From positions 248,001 through 312,000 of the forward strand of contig WTXI01000029.1 of assembly GCA_022376515.1 (NCBI GenBank): a DNA stretch of 64,000 nucleotides, read 5' to 3'. Shown one piece after another: positions 11,559 to 22,930 of this stretch. The stretch is from Lactifluus volemus. Lineage: Eukaryota > Basidiomycota > Agaricomycetes > Russulales > Russulaceae. The first letter of the stretch is position 1, and each line of letters opens with the position of its first letter. Made by a program: the position numbers and the translations under genes. Under the pieces are notes generated by a model that worked only from the letters and a program-made list of their open reading frames with translations, was not told the origin of the DNA and ran no database searches.

Positions 11559-12310
11559 TTTGAGAGAATCGTGACAAGGGCTTGTCTCAAACCAGATACC
11601 TGACTTTGAGTTGTGTCATGTTTAACGCTGGGAAAGGAGAACTACCATATTTGACAATGCAGGCACGTTCCTCGCGCTATCTGATCCGCGTGCATTCCGC
11701 AGAACGGTCATATAATACAAAAATGAGTAAGTTAGATGCGTAGGTCGTCAAGACAAAACGCCTTCCTGATTCCGACCCATGATCTCTGGCAGCAAGGGTC
11801 TCCCGGTACTTGGCTGAAAACGGAACAGCGCTGAATTTTCTGCAAAGGTTACTCCTATCATAACAGCTAGAGTACGTGTACGGTTGGGGAGGGAGGGAGT
11901 GTTCGTTAGTGAAGGCATTTTCTTACCATTTTAACCGCAACGGTTTCCTCGCCATTCGACCCGTTGCCTCATCAGTGCCAGAGTGGACTCAACAAGGTCA
12001 CCCAGTAGTTTATCGTCGAGATGTTTTCCTCACTAGACCAGAAGCACGGATGGTTAACGATCACGGCTCCAAAAGAGCCGCCTGATGGTTTCGTCCGAAC
12101 TGTCCCAAAAGTAGTCTACACTCCAATGGGAGCGGAAAGCGTCGCGCAATTAAAGGGACGCATGGCATTTTGTAGCTCCAAACACAGAAGGGAGGGTACG
12201 GTTAGAGGTAAACTGGGGGGAAAATCGCATACTTCTATCATTGAACAAGCAGTGGGAACACTGGCAGGAGCACGGACCAAGTCGGCTCTTTTCACGTGAC
12301 ATTAGATCGC
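11557..12310 (-). repeat. spacer S, copy A (inverted relative to 54.2-54.99 kb)
   Basis: The reverse complement of this segment matches 54,230-54,990 closely, including the run GGGAAAGGAGAACTACCATA and the block GCCTGATGGTTTCGTCCGAA. It also matches 41,300-41,995. It is non-coding sequence that lies downstream of the glucoamylase in the parental locus. Confidence 0.8.
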
Positions 12311-12533
12311 TAGCTATCGGACAGGGGGCGCTACAGATGGAAGAGTTTCCGATAGCTTTCCGACAACTTGAAGGATTTCAAGGGCACTCTTTGTTAGGTG
12401 GCGCTGTCTTCCATTCCAGTTTATAAGACTTTGAGACCCAGCTACTGTGTTGATTTAACCCCGCCAAAGTTTTCACTCGATACATCCAACCTCGATTTGC
12501 GCTTCTTCCTCATATCATTACCGTGACTCCTCA

Positions 12534-15155
12534 ATGTCTCAAACGGCTCCTCCAGAAGAGATAGTTGACATGAGTATGTTATCCGCCATTTGGCTTTACC
12601 GTCATCAATTTTACCCTCCCTTGTAGGCAGCAGGCGCGACGTCCCTCAGGCTCAGGCCTCACAAAGTCAAACCCCCAAGGAGCAAGCCGACTTATCGGAT
12701 ACCTCAGAGCCCCTTTTTAATATGTACACTAGGATGGCCGAGGATGAAGATAAGAAAATGGCTAGTCGCTGGCAAAAGGATGCTGACGGTATTCTTATCT
12801 TCGTAAGTCCTTACATTAGTCACTACCGCCGGAGCGTAAGTGGTCAACATGAATGTTATAGACTGGTTTATTCTCCGCTGCCGTTGCAGCATTGGTCGCA
12901 GTCTCTGTTCAGGACCTAAAGCCAAATTCACAGGATACTTCTGCATTCTATCTTGCGAACATCTATCAACTCCTCGCTGACCTGAACGTATCTCGTGAAT
13001 CAATCCTTGCCACTCCAGCGCAGCCACCCCCCTTCTCTCCTCCAACTTCAGCAGTCTTGGTCAACTCACTCTGGTTCCTCAGTTTGGTCATCAGTCTCAC
13101 GTGTGCGCTGCTGACCACATTGTTGCAACAATGGGCGCGTCGATATGTCAGAATCACCCAACCGCCACGATCAGGTCTACAGAAGCGAGCACCGATCCGT
13201 GCATTCTTTCACAATGGAGTAGAAAAGTTTCACCTTCCTTGGTCTGTTGAAGCATTGCCAGCCCTGCTACACCTGTCGTTGTTCCTGTTCTTCTCCGGAC
13301 TGGTTATATATCTGTTTAACATCAACCATACTGTGTTCACTGTGGTTGTTTGGTGGGTGGCAGTTGCAGGAACGTTATACGCATGCATCACATTGATGCC
13401 AATCTTCTGGCACGATAGCCCCTACTATGCACCACTTTCTTCGTCGGTGTGGTTCTTCTATTCTTGCATCCAATATGCAATCTCCCAAGGTGTTCCTTTC
13501 TTTGGGTCACGGCATCGCTTTATCGACTACATGGACCCGAACGAATATCGCAAACGGTGCTCTGAGGGTATGTCGAAGACGTTCCAGGAAGTTGGCTCGA
13601 CTTTGTCGCCGGGGATCATCACCCAGATCCTGACATGGGCAATTCATGCTCTGGACGAAGATAATGACCTTGAACAATTCCTCGAAGCCATCCCTGGTTT
13701 CTATCGCTCGAAGATGCTGGAAGGCTGCGTCGAAAAAGGTTTCTCCGAACTAGACTCGACGTTGAAACGGTATTTTTTCGTTCTTGGCCCGCACAATGTC
13801 TCCCAATATGGTAGCCGCGACTGTTAGAATCGGCGGGTCATCATGTGCGCAAAGGCCGCAGATGCTGCGCACCTCCGTTATACCACTTTAGGCATCGTTT
13901 CGGTCGTTATCTTAGACAGATGCATGTTGCAATCGGTTGAATTTCGGCGATCTATGAGAAGCAGTTGCGACGAAGATCCTGGTTTATGTGTCCAAGGGAT
14001 AATTGCCAGTATCATTGCAACCGTGCCGGAACGCGAACGGGATGACCATTGGATCACACTGCCAAGGATCAACTAAAGGTATCGGAAGAGGAGTTTCAGG
14101 ATTACCTCGTACATGGTGACAGCGTGCTACTTGCTAATTTTATCTGCATCACTCGTCCGCTCTTTCGCTTGTGTCTCGAGGATATCCCAAACATGGGTTA
14201 TAATCTACAGTTCTCCTTACTGCATTTCCAAATTCGACACTCACGATACTCTTCCTGGCTGCAGCACAACTTCTGTGCTTTGTGGAACGAAATTGCTCAA
14301 GAAGCGCGCAATCATCATAATGTTACAGGATTCCGTGGCAATTCTCGGATCCATTCGGCATTTGTATATCGCATTACATGAAGGCACGAGTGCTGCCCCG
14401 ACTGCTTCGATGCTCTCACTGATGATTATGATCCTGTTTTGCTTGAGCCCTCGTCGTACCCATTGTGCGATATCCCGGCTCATCATTCCGACAGCGCAAT
14501 AGACAAGATCACTCCTCCTCCAACAATCACTTCACCCCTCGTTCCACTTCCCGACACCGCCGTCATTCCTTCTGCAGTGCCTCATGTTCCCCAGGCCACC
14601 CAACTTATCGAGTCTTCCCACCTCACTCCTGTCGATGTTGAAAAACATCAGGATAACTGTGCTGCCGCTTCACTCGACTCAACAACCGCATTTGCAACAC
14701 AAGGTCCAGTTGATACCCTTGCGATCTCCTCCACGATCAACTCAGAGTTTGGTCCTCCTCCCACCCTTGCAGCTTCGACATCCATCTCTTGGCCTCTCTC
14801 CGGTCCGTTGTCTACCGTCCCTCCGCAACGCGACGTAGATCCTGGTGTTCTTGTATCTGGTATCGGATTGTCATCTCTCCCCACATCTGGTCGAAGCGAC
14901 ACGCCTCCGGCCGATCCAGTGTCATCCTTGGCGCCTCCTGCATACCGGATTGACCAAGGGACTCCCGGTCGCGGGTCCCTTTCCCCGGACTCATCAACGG
15001 CCATTTCTCTCGCGATGCCGCAGCAACTGATTGCCCCGGAACGTCAATCCCAGCCAGAAGTGTCCGTCCCCGACGTAATTAAAGATGATTCGCGCTGTCC
15101 TGTTGGTGCAGCGCCATCTTCTCACGACTTGGGTCATCCATATGATGGAAAATGA
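12534..15155 (+). pseudogene. DUF6535 membrane protein, copy A, multiply frameshifted
   Basis: Exon plan equals copies B and C: ATG at 12534 (MSQTAPPEEIVDM), a second exon with DADGILIF before a GTAAGT donor, and exon 3 from 12862 opening TGLFSAAVAALVAVSVQDL. The frame is intact through the three hydrophobic segments but breaks near 13770, where AAACGGTATTTTTTC replaces AACACGGTATTTTCTTC of copy C. It breaks again near 13830, 14060 and 14200. Nearly all lesions are one-base losses. The Ser/Thr/Pro-rich C-terminal part (about 14,439-15,155) is open again. Either a young pseudogene or a cluster of assembly errors. Confidence 0.7.
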
Positions 15156-15876
15156 AAAGACAGTTCTCTTGTTTGGGCTGGAATTCAGTGTGATCTTATC
15201 AGGATAGAAAATGTGAGTCTTTTGTCTCTGAGCAAGTACGAGAGCTCATCATCAATAATAACATAACCGGATATGACAACAATCAATCCAGCTTAACGTG
15301 TGAAAGTCAATGTGCTGTTATCGTATGTGTAGTATTCTTGCTGCGATTCGGTAAGGCGACAAGCTCAATTGATACTCCCATATTTCTGATTAATCTCTCC
15401 AGACCGTTCTCGAAACTATGGCTATGGCTATGTTAGTTTTCTTTTTTTACAATATGGTGTTCCTTTTTGCAAGATCTCGTTCATTCGTCCCCTTCTCGTG
15501 TTCGTGTGTTCCAACTGTTGTACTGCTCAGAGAGAGATATGACAATTAAATACTCAGAGTTTTTGGTTGACCAAATCTCCCTGTGTCGGGACTTGAGCTC
15601 TTTTCCAGGTAACAAGGTGAGGTGAAGAAGCTACGGCCGTTTACGATACCCATTGTGCATTGATTAACCCCTCTGGCGGCACCTAAGGGCAGCAGCTGCA
15701 GCGGGGACCCCCCCCCTCGTGATACCCCTTGTTTCACCCTCGATCATCTCATCCGGGGTATTCCATGTTGTGGCATCAAGTGTAGATGGTGTAAGGCGAG
15801 GCTACGCATTTTGTCATTGTAATAGTCGGCATGTCGTTTCTTGCCGTCGGTAAGAATTCCACGGAGACCGTTGACT
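15156..15876 (+). repeat. 3' flank of DUF6535, copy A
   Basis: This 0.7 kb is shared in inverted orientation with 37,784-38,515, including the block around GCAGCTGCAGCGGGGAC and the stretch CTATTACAAT. The proximal part is shared with 42,358-42,879. No coding sequence is supported in it. Confidence 0.7.
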
Positions 15877-17340
<1,464 letters not shown>

Positions 17341-18655
17341 TCATTTGGGCTCTGGAAGGGCCGCCTTTCGCGTGAGAACATAGCCCACGGTTCGATACCA
17401 ATAGCCAACTATTCTCCACGCTGCGACAGGCCAAATTTCGTTGTTGCGGGACATCCTAGAACGAAGCTTCCACGTGCTAAGCTTGTGCTTTATCTCAGCA
17501 AAACGAGTTACGACCTCGTCCATTGTGGGACGCTTCGTGGGGTCCTCATGGACCATGTCGTTGATGAGTGGTTTGATGAAATCTAAACCGTGATACTTCT
17601 GTTTCGGCGAGTCAGAATGATCTCCCTTAAATGAATAGGGTATTCTGACCTGGATATAGTCCTCCCGAACTAAGTTTCCGAGATAGTATACGTCAGTTGG
17701 GAAAGGATTGCAAGGCGTTTTTCGGTCTTGGTGCTCAGGTGCCGACTTGTCTCCACCACGGAGGGGGTAGTCAAGAGGGGGCCCATTCGCGGGATCATAT
17801 AACCGAGAAAGGCCAAAGTCGATAAGAACGTATCGTGGAGGACGCCAAGTTCTTGTGTACTTTTTCGCCTTTCCACGAAAGTCCCTTCTACGCCCGATCT
17901 TCACGGGATGGAATGACTGAGGATACATCCTCGATGGGTCAAGCATGATGTTTCCCGATGTGCAATCCCTGAAAGATGAGAAAACAAAAATTGGATGTGA
18001 TGATATGATAAAATAATTACCGATGAGCAACGTTATGTTCATGCATGAATTGAACACCCTGGTGGATTGAACAACGCACTGGATACAGAGACTGGGGAAC
18101 ACATACCTCACATATATGCTCAAAGAAAACGACAAACTCTCCGTACGTATTAAACGGCGGATTATTAAATGGACGCAGTTGAGAGTGCACCATGATCGGG
18201 TCGTCATTGGGTAGCTCAATAACATCGAGGAGGCATGCACAGTGGTTTCGAGGATTCGAGCCAAGGGGAACAGAGGAAAACAATCTGTTTATTTGAAGTT
18301 CATAAGGGCCCTCTCTCTTAAGGAGTCTCTTCATGTACACGGCTTTCCCGTCGGCGATTCTGGTGGCATCCATGACCACACGGCGCTGGGGGCTATCAGG
18401 GCAATATCTAGAAAGCGAGGTGTATACGCTCACATATTCAGATTGGCCGTCTTCGCAGTTAGAAAAGTTTTTCTTGGTTCCGATCCACGATGGCTTCCAG
18501 TTCGGATGGTATCGAGGTCGAAGCATGTAGCCAGCGAGTTCGAGGGCCTCCTGTCGCTCCGCCCACCATGTCTCCATCTCTCCGAGCTGTCCTGGCACGT
18601 ATCCTTCGAGCCCTTTCAGAGGGTTTGATATCCAATCATCTGCTGGCTCGGACAT
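17341..18655 (-). CDS. kinase K2, array member
   Basis: The exon plan matches the other copies. The start at 18655 reads MSEPADDWISNPLKGLEGY. Exon 2 holds DATRIADGKAVYMKRL (ATP-site Lys) and ELQINRLF; exon 3 holds GVQFMHEHNVAHR. Exon 4 holds DCTSGNIMLDPSRMYP, LIDFGLSRLYDP, GGDKSAPEHQ and FPTDVYYLGNLVREDYIQ. Exon 5 opens KYHGLDFIKPL and ends at 17341 with RKAALPEPK. HRD and DFG are both intact, so catalysis is possible. Its head-to-head partner P2 has decayed. Confidence 0.82.
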
Positions 18656-18714
18656 AGAAAATACAAGTCAATGAAGATGTTTGTGAAAGTGGTGGGCGAG
18701 AATGGATGACGAAG

Positions 18715-19075
18715 TGGCACGCGTGGCGTCGTTCGAGAACAGATTGAAGCAGTCACGCACTATTTTATGTTGCGACCAAAAGCCATAAGTGAGACATCAG
18801 GGACAACAGTCAGACAGACGAACAATGAGGCAAGTAAGTAGATAATAAGTTCTAGTAACTTGGTGATAGCGGCATTTGTATGTCTCAGTGGCTTCGCCCC
18901 CACGCGTGGCGTTCGAGAACTGCGAGTGAAGATACATTGTAGCAGTACAGGCCATTTAACGCAGATTATTGCAACCAGAAATCGTATAATAGAAAAAAGA
19001 CAAGTGAGACATCAAGGACAACAGTCAGACACGGACAGACGAACAATGAGGCGAAGTAAGAAGAGTCTCAGTAGC
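18715..19075. repeat. local direct duplication upstream of K2
   Basis: Two direct copies about 190-210 bp apart share CACGCGTGGCG with TTCGAGAAC (18,719 and 18,901). They also share AAGTGAGACATCA, GGACAACAGTCAGAC and AGACGAACAATGAGGC (18,788 and 19,001). The duplication lengthens the K2-P2 spacer. Confidence 0.65.
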
Positions 19076-19439
19076 GCACCATAGGCGCAGGAAAAGTTAT
19101 GTAATACTGTCTCACGTTTAATTCTGGGCATCACAGTCGGCTTCAAACCTCACATCTCTCATGATCCAACGAAGCGCCCTACTAGCACGATGAATGAGGC
19201 TGTAACCCGACGAGGAGAAAACTTGGCACTTAGTTACAGGATAGCTCGCCAAAAAGAAATTTGGCTTGTTGCTGCGCAGAGAACTGTTTGCCATTGGTGC
19301 AAAACTTGGGTTACATGACGTCCTCACACGCAAGGCTGCCCTTTCCGAACTTAACCTACTATTCTAACTGAAGCTCTTTCTTTGGTCATGTGTTGTATCT
19401 TTCTCTTGTCATGGTGTGTCAGGCCCCTCGGAGCCAGAC

Positions 19440-19870
19440 AGTATGTCGTGTGACTGACAAAGTTAAGTAAGGCTCTGATTCCGAGTTGATCAACAAGATC
19501 AATCAGTTCGATTTGCGTTGAAGCTATCACGGTGTGCTTCGGATACATACGAATCAACTTGTTGCACTTTGTGGCCCTGAAATCGACTTCCCAAAGCTTA
19601 ACGAGGTGAGTATGCCAACGGAGCATGCAATCTGATTCGAACCAACCTCCAACTACTTGAACCTGATAACCGAAAGAGCATCCAAATCTTGTTTCAATCG
19701 TCAGTCTGACAAGTTTAGAGGTCACTAGTGTCTGCAACCCGACTGGAACACAACGAGTGGGCAGAGCAAAAAGTGGTAGCCTGCAAAGAATAGCGCGGAC
19801 TAGGAAGTAAAAATGTAGCCCCAAGGAGTTATATATACATTCAAGTTCAGATGAAGGTAAGTTTTGACAA
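19440..19870. pseudogene. P2, two inverted fragments of the small partner gene
   Basis: On the plus strand, 19,584-19,870 contains GCATGCAATCTGATTCGAAC, a TTTCAATCGTCAGTC intron boundary and a decayed exon 2 ending before GTAAG. On the minus strand, 19,440-19,600 independently matches the same exon 1 region: AAAGTGCAACAAG, GATTCGTATG and GATCTTGTTGATCAA, reading IELIDLVDQLGIRALL. The two fragments face away from an axis near 19,590, so part of the gene has been duplicated in inverted orientation. Neither copy is open. Confidence 0.6.
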
Positions 19871-20118
19871 AATCAATACAGTGGGAACCAAACCTGACAA
19901 TAACTTGAATGTATGATCGACGCTTGGATGAATTTCTCTTGAGACCTCAAGCATCTTACGACGTCATGTCTCTGGAGGGTCTACTAGTAACCAAAAACGA
20001 TAAGAGCTTCCACCCAAAATGTTTAAACTAGATAGCAAATATCATAGAAACTATGGATTACTAGTCTGGAGTGTGAGATACGAGGTGAGAATAACATAAG
20101 TCACAATAAAAAATGTAG
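19871..20118. other. spacer between P2 remnant and K3
   Basis: Only the conserved K 3' flank is visible, for example ATGTTTAAACTAGATAGCA at about 20,018, which recurs at about 25,112 downstream of K4 and in a diverged form at about 30,702 downstream of K5. Confidence 0.45.
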
Positions 20119-21426
20119 TTATTTGAGTTCTGGAAGAGCTGCCTTGCGAGCAAGGACATAACCCACGGTTCGGTACCAATGGCCGACTGATCTCCACGCG
20201 GCAACAGGCCAGATTTCATTGTTCCGAGCCATTCTGGAACGAAGTTTCCAGGCGCTAAGTTTGCCCCTTATCTCAGCAAAGCGCGTTACGACCTCGTCCA
20301 TTGTAGGGCGCCTCTTGGGATCCTCTTGGACCATGTCAGCGATGAGGGGCTTTATGAAATCTAAACCATGATATTTCTATTTTATGTGACTCAGAATGAC
20401 TTCCTTCAAATGAACAGGGTGCGCCGACCTGCAAATAGTCCTCCCGAATCAAGTTTCCGAGATAGTATACGTCAGTCGGGAATGGATTGCAAGGTGTCTT
20501 TTGGTCTTGGTGCTCAGGTGCCGACTTGTCGCCGCCACTGAGAGGTTCGTCAAGAGGGGGCCCATTAGCCGGATCATATAGCCGGGAATGGCCAAAGTCA
20601 ATAAGAAGGTATCGTGGAGGACGTCGAGTCCTTGTGTATTTTTTCGCGTTTCCACGAAAGTTCTTTCTGCGCCAGATATCCACGGGGTGGAATGACTGAG
20701 GATACATCCTTGACGGGTCAAGCATGATGTTTTCTGATGTGCAATCCCTAACAAATGATCAACATGTTGGACGTTGCGGTACGAGGACTTAGATACCGAT
20801 GAGCGACATTGTGTTCATGCATGAATTGAACGCCCTGGTGAATTAAGCAATGCAATCAATACCAGCGAATTGAGTAACACATACCTCACATATCTGTCCA
20901 AAGAAAACGACAAACTCTCCGTATGTATTAAACGGTGGGTCATAAAACGGACGTAGGTGGGAGTGCACCATGATCGGTGCGTCATTTGGGAGCTCAATAA
21001 CATCAAGGAGACGTGCACAGTGGTTTCGAGGATTCGAGACAAGAGGATCAGAGGAAAACAATCTGTTTATTTGAAGTTCATAGGGGCCTTCGCTCTCAAC
21101 AAGGAGTCTCTTCAATATCACGGTTTTCCCGTCGGAGGTCCTAGTTGCATCCATGACCAGACGACGCTGAGATAGGTCAGGACAATTACTTTGAAACAAG
21201 AGTATATGCTCACTTTTTGGGGTTGTCCATCTTCACAGTTCAGAAAATACTTATTAGTTCCAATCCACGATGGCTTCCAGTCCGGGCGGTATCGAGGTCG
21301 AAGCATGTAACCAGCGAGTTCGAGGGCCTTCTGTCGCTCGACCCACCATGTCTCCATCTCGCCGAGCTGTCCTGGCTCGTATCCTGCGAGGGGGTTGGTT
21401 ACCCAGTTTTCTGCTGGCTCGGACAT
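20119..21426 (-). CDS. kinase K3, array member
   Basis: The start at 21426 reads MSEPAENWVTNPLAGYEPGQ. Exon 2 reads MDATRTSDGKTVILKRLL, and exon 3 carries FMHEHNVAHR. Exon 4 opens DCTSENIMLDPSRMYP and has LLIDFGHSRLYDP, where His replaces the Leu after DFG of the sister genes. GGDKSAPEHQ and YYLGNLIREDYLQ follow. Exon 5 starts KYHGLDFIKPL after an ATAG acceptor and contains DPKRRPTMDEVVTRF. Frames are open throughout and the catalytic residues are intact. It is head-to-head with P3 across 569 bp. Confidence 0.82.
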
Positions 21427-21995
21427 ATGAAATGCAGGTGAATGGGGGCGTGAAGCCAAAGCCGGGGTTGCTCGAATTTCACGACAATTCGTCCAGATTA
21501 CGTAATCTCGTTTTCCCTAGCTGGTTCATTCCGAGTCAGTTCATCATAAATGGTTATGAACAATAAACTGGCTGTAAACTAATGTTCACGTCATTTTCAA
21601 GAAGAAGAAGTATCTTTGGACCTTATCCTGCCGATTCACCTCACAACCAGAGACGTTCAATAGTTTCCCTGGTCGTCACAGCCTCTGTCACAAGGCATCT
21701 CTTGAGGCACCTTTATTGTATTGAATTGGTCGATACCTCCGTTTCGGCGTCTTTTGGTCATTCATTATCCCAAACACAGGTCGTAATCGCAGAAGTTATC
21801 TTTTTGGAAGTTCTCCTGCTCGCGGCTTAGACTGATGTCGTATTGTACTCACTCGTGCTGCCAGCCTCAGGTTGCCAGCGACGAAGGCCCAGCGTCTAAG
21901 CCTCAGGCTGCGTATATAACAACCCACAACGTGATCCATTTCATTCCGTCACCTTTGAACCTACACTTCTGCTCAGAAGGCCCCCTTGCTCCACG
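21427..21995. promoter_or_regulatory. divergent K3-P3 intergenic region
   Basis: TATATAA at 21,913-21,919 lies 83 bp before the P3 ATG. Upstream, GTATTGTACTC and GTGCTGCCAGC form a block that recurs before P4 and P5, indicating a conserved promoter. Confidence 0.5.
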
Positions 21996-22748
21996 ATGTC
22001 TTACAGTTTCTCTCAGACTTATGGTCCCGAATTTATTAGTGCTACGTTTCAAGTTGGGAGCCAGTTCATTGGACAAGCCATCACCGACAGCATCCGTAAG
22101 CAATTTCCCAGCCGCAAAGTGCAACGTGGCGATTGGTATGCGGACGGCGCAAGCAATCTGCTTCAAACAAACTTGAACCTCAAACTCATTAGCTCCTCTG
22201 ATCAACAGACTATCAAAGTCTTACTTCAATCGTCAGTCCGATGAGTACAGATGTTGCCAATCTCCGTAATCTGATTCGAACACGATGCGTTAGAGTGGCA
22301 AACCAAAAACAGCACATAGATGATGGCGGGGGTTCCTTTCTCCAAAGGATAGCCCAGGCCAGGCAGTATAAACGCCTCTCCAAAGAATTATACGTTGTGG
22401 TGAAGGTAAGCTTTGGCTAATCATGACAGCAGAACCAAGCCTAACTGTATGTAGAGGGCATCCCGAAGAGGGATGCAGGACTCCCTCTTAAGCCAAATGA
22501 ACCGAGCTGGTGGAAACACAGGTAGACAGCTCTTACTTCGAGACCCCGACCCTCTCAGAAACCAAACTATTGTAGGGTCAGGGAGTCCCAACGACCCTTT
22601 TCGTGACCCTCCTTCAGGCTCATCTTCGGCCCCAGTCTTCACATGCTCACCTATCGACACCCTAAACAGAGTAGAGTTGACGACATTTGAAGTAGAACCT
22701 ACAGGAGGTTGGCCACTTATCAGTCACACGTATTCTCCATGGCACTAA
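21996..22748 (+). CDS. P3, small partner protein of the kinase array
   Basis: Exons 21996-22231, 22294-22405 and 22455-22748 join in frame. A fourth intron at 22522-22575 (54 nt) may be spliced, as in P5, giving 195 rather than 213 residues. Start: MSYSFSQTYGPEF. Conserved elements are SIRKQFPSRKVQRGDWYADG, LLQTNLNL, GGGSFLQRIAQARQYKRLSK followed by ELYVVVK, and a C-terminus with IDTLNRVELTTFEVEPTGGW. No signal peptide, membrane span or known domain is seen. P3-P5 share intron positions and the C-terminal motif, which argues for a real gene family. Function unknown. Confidence 0.65.
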
Positions 22749-22762
22749 CCGTACATTAAGAT

Positions 22763-22930
22763 ATGCCTGTCGGCCTCACCTTGCACAGAGAAGACGGGAC
22801 CACTGAAGAGGTCCTCGCCCTGGTACAGTAGTTAGCGGTGGTGAGATGCCTCACCCGTTCGATTGTCGGCTCTGAAAACTGATGTCTTGATGGTTCAAAT
22901 ATTCTTCAGGACACCGCGGACGTGAGTGGA
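22763..22930 (+). pseudogene. Q3, degraded second small gene of the module
   Basis: It opens MPVGLTLHREDGTTEEVLAL, like Q5, but meets TAG after VQ. The acceptor used in Q4 and Q5 (TTGATAG/TTGTTAG) is TTGATGG here. It is probably no longer functional, though a cryptic downstream acceptor (TTCTTCAG) exists. Confidence 0.4.

Noticed and set aside
15700..15720. short C-rich run as a telomere-like or G-quadruplex signal
   Set aside because: It is not a TTAGGG-type repeat; it belongs to the duplicated DUF6535 flank, where run length simply varies.
22820..22875. tRNA-like string with TGGTACAGTAGTTAGCGG and GTTCGATTGTC resembling A and B boxes
   Set aside because: No acceptor stem can be paired, and the segment is the eroded Q3 gene; homologous positions in modules 4 and 5 are not tRNA-like.
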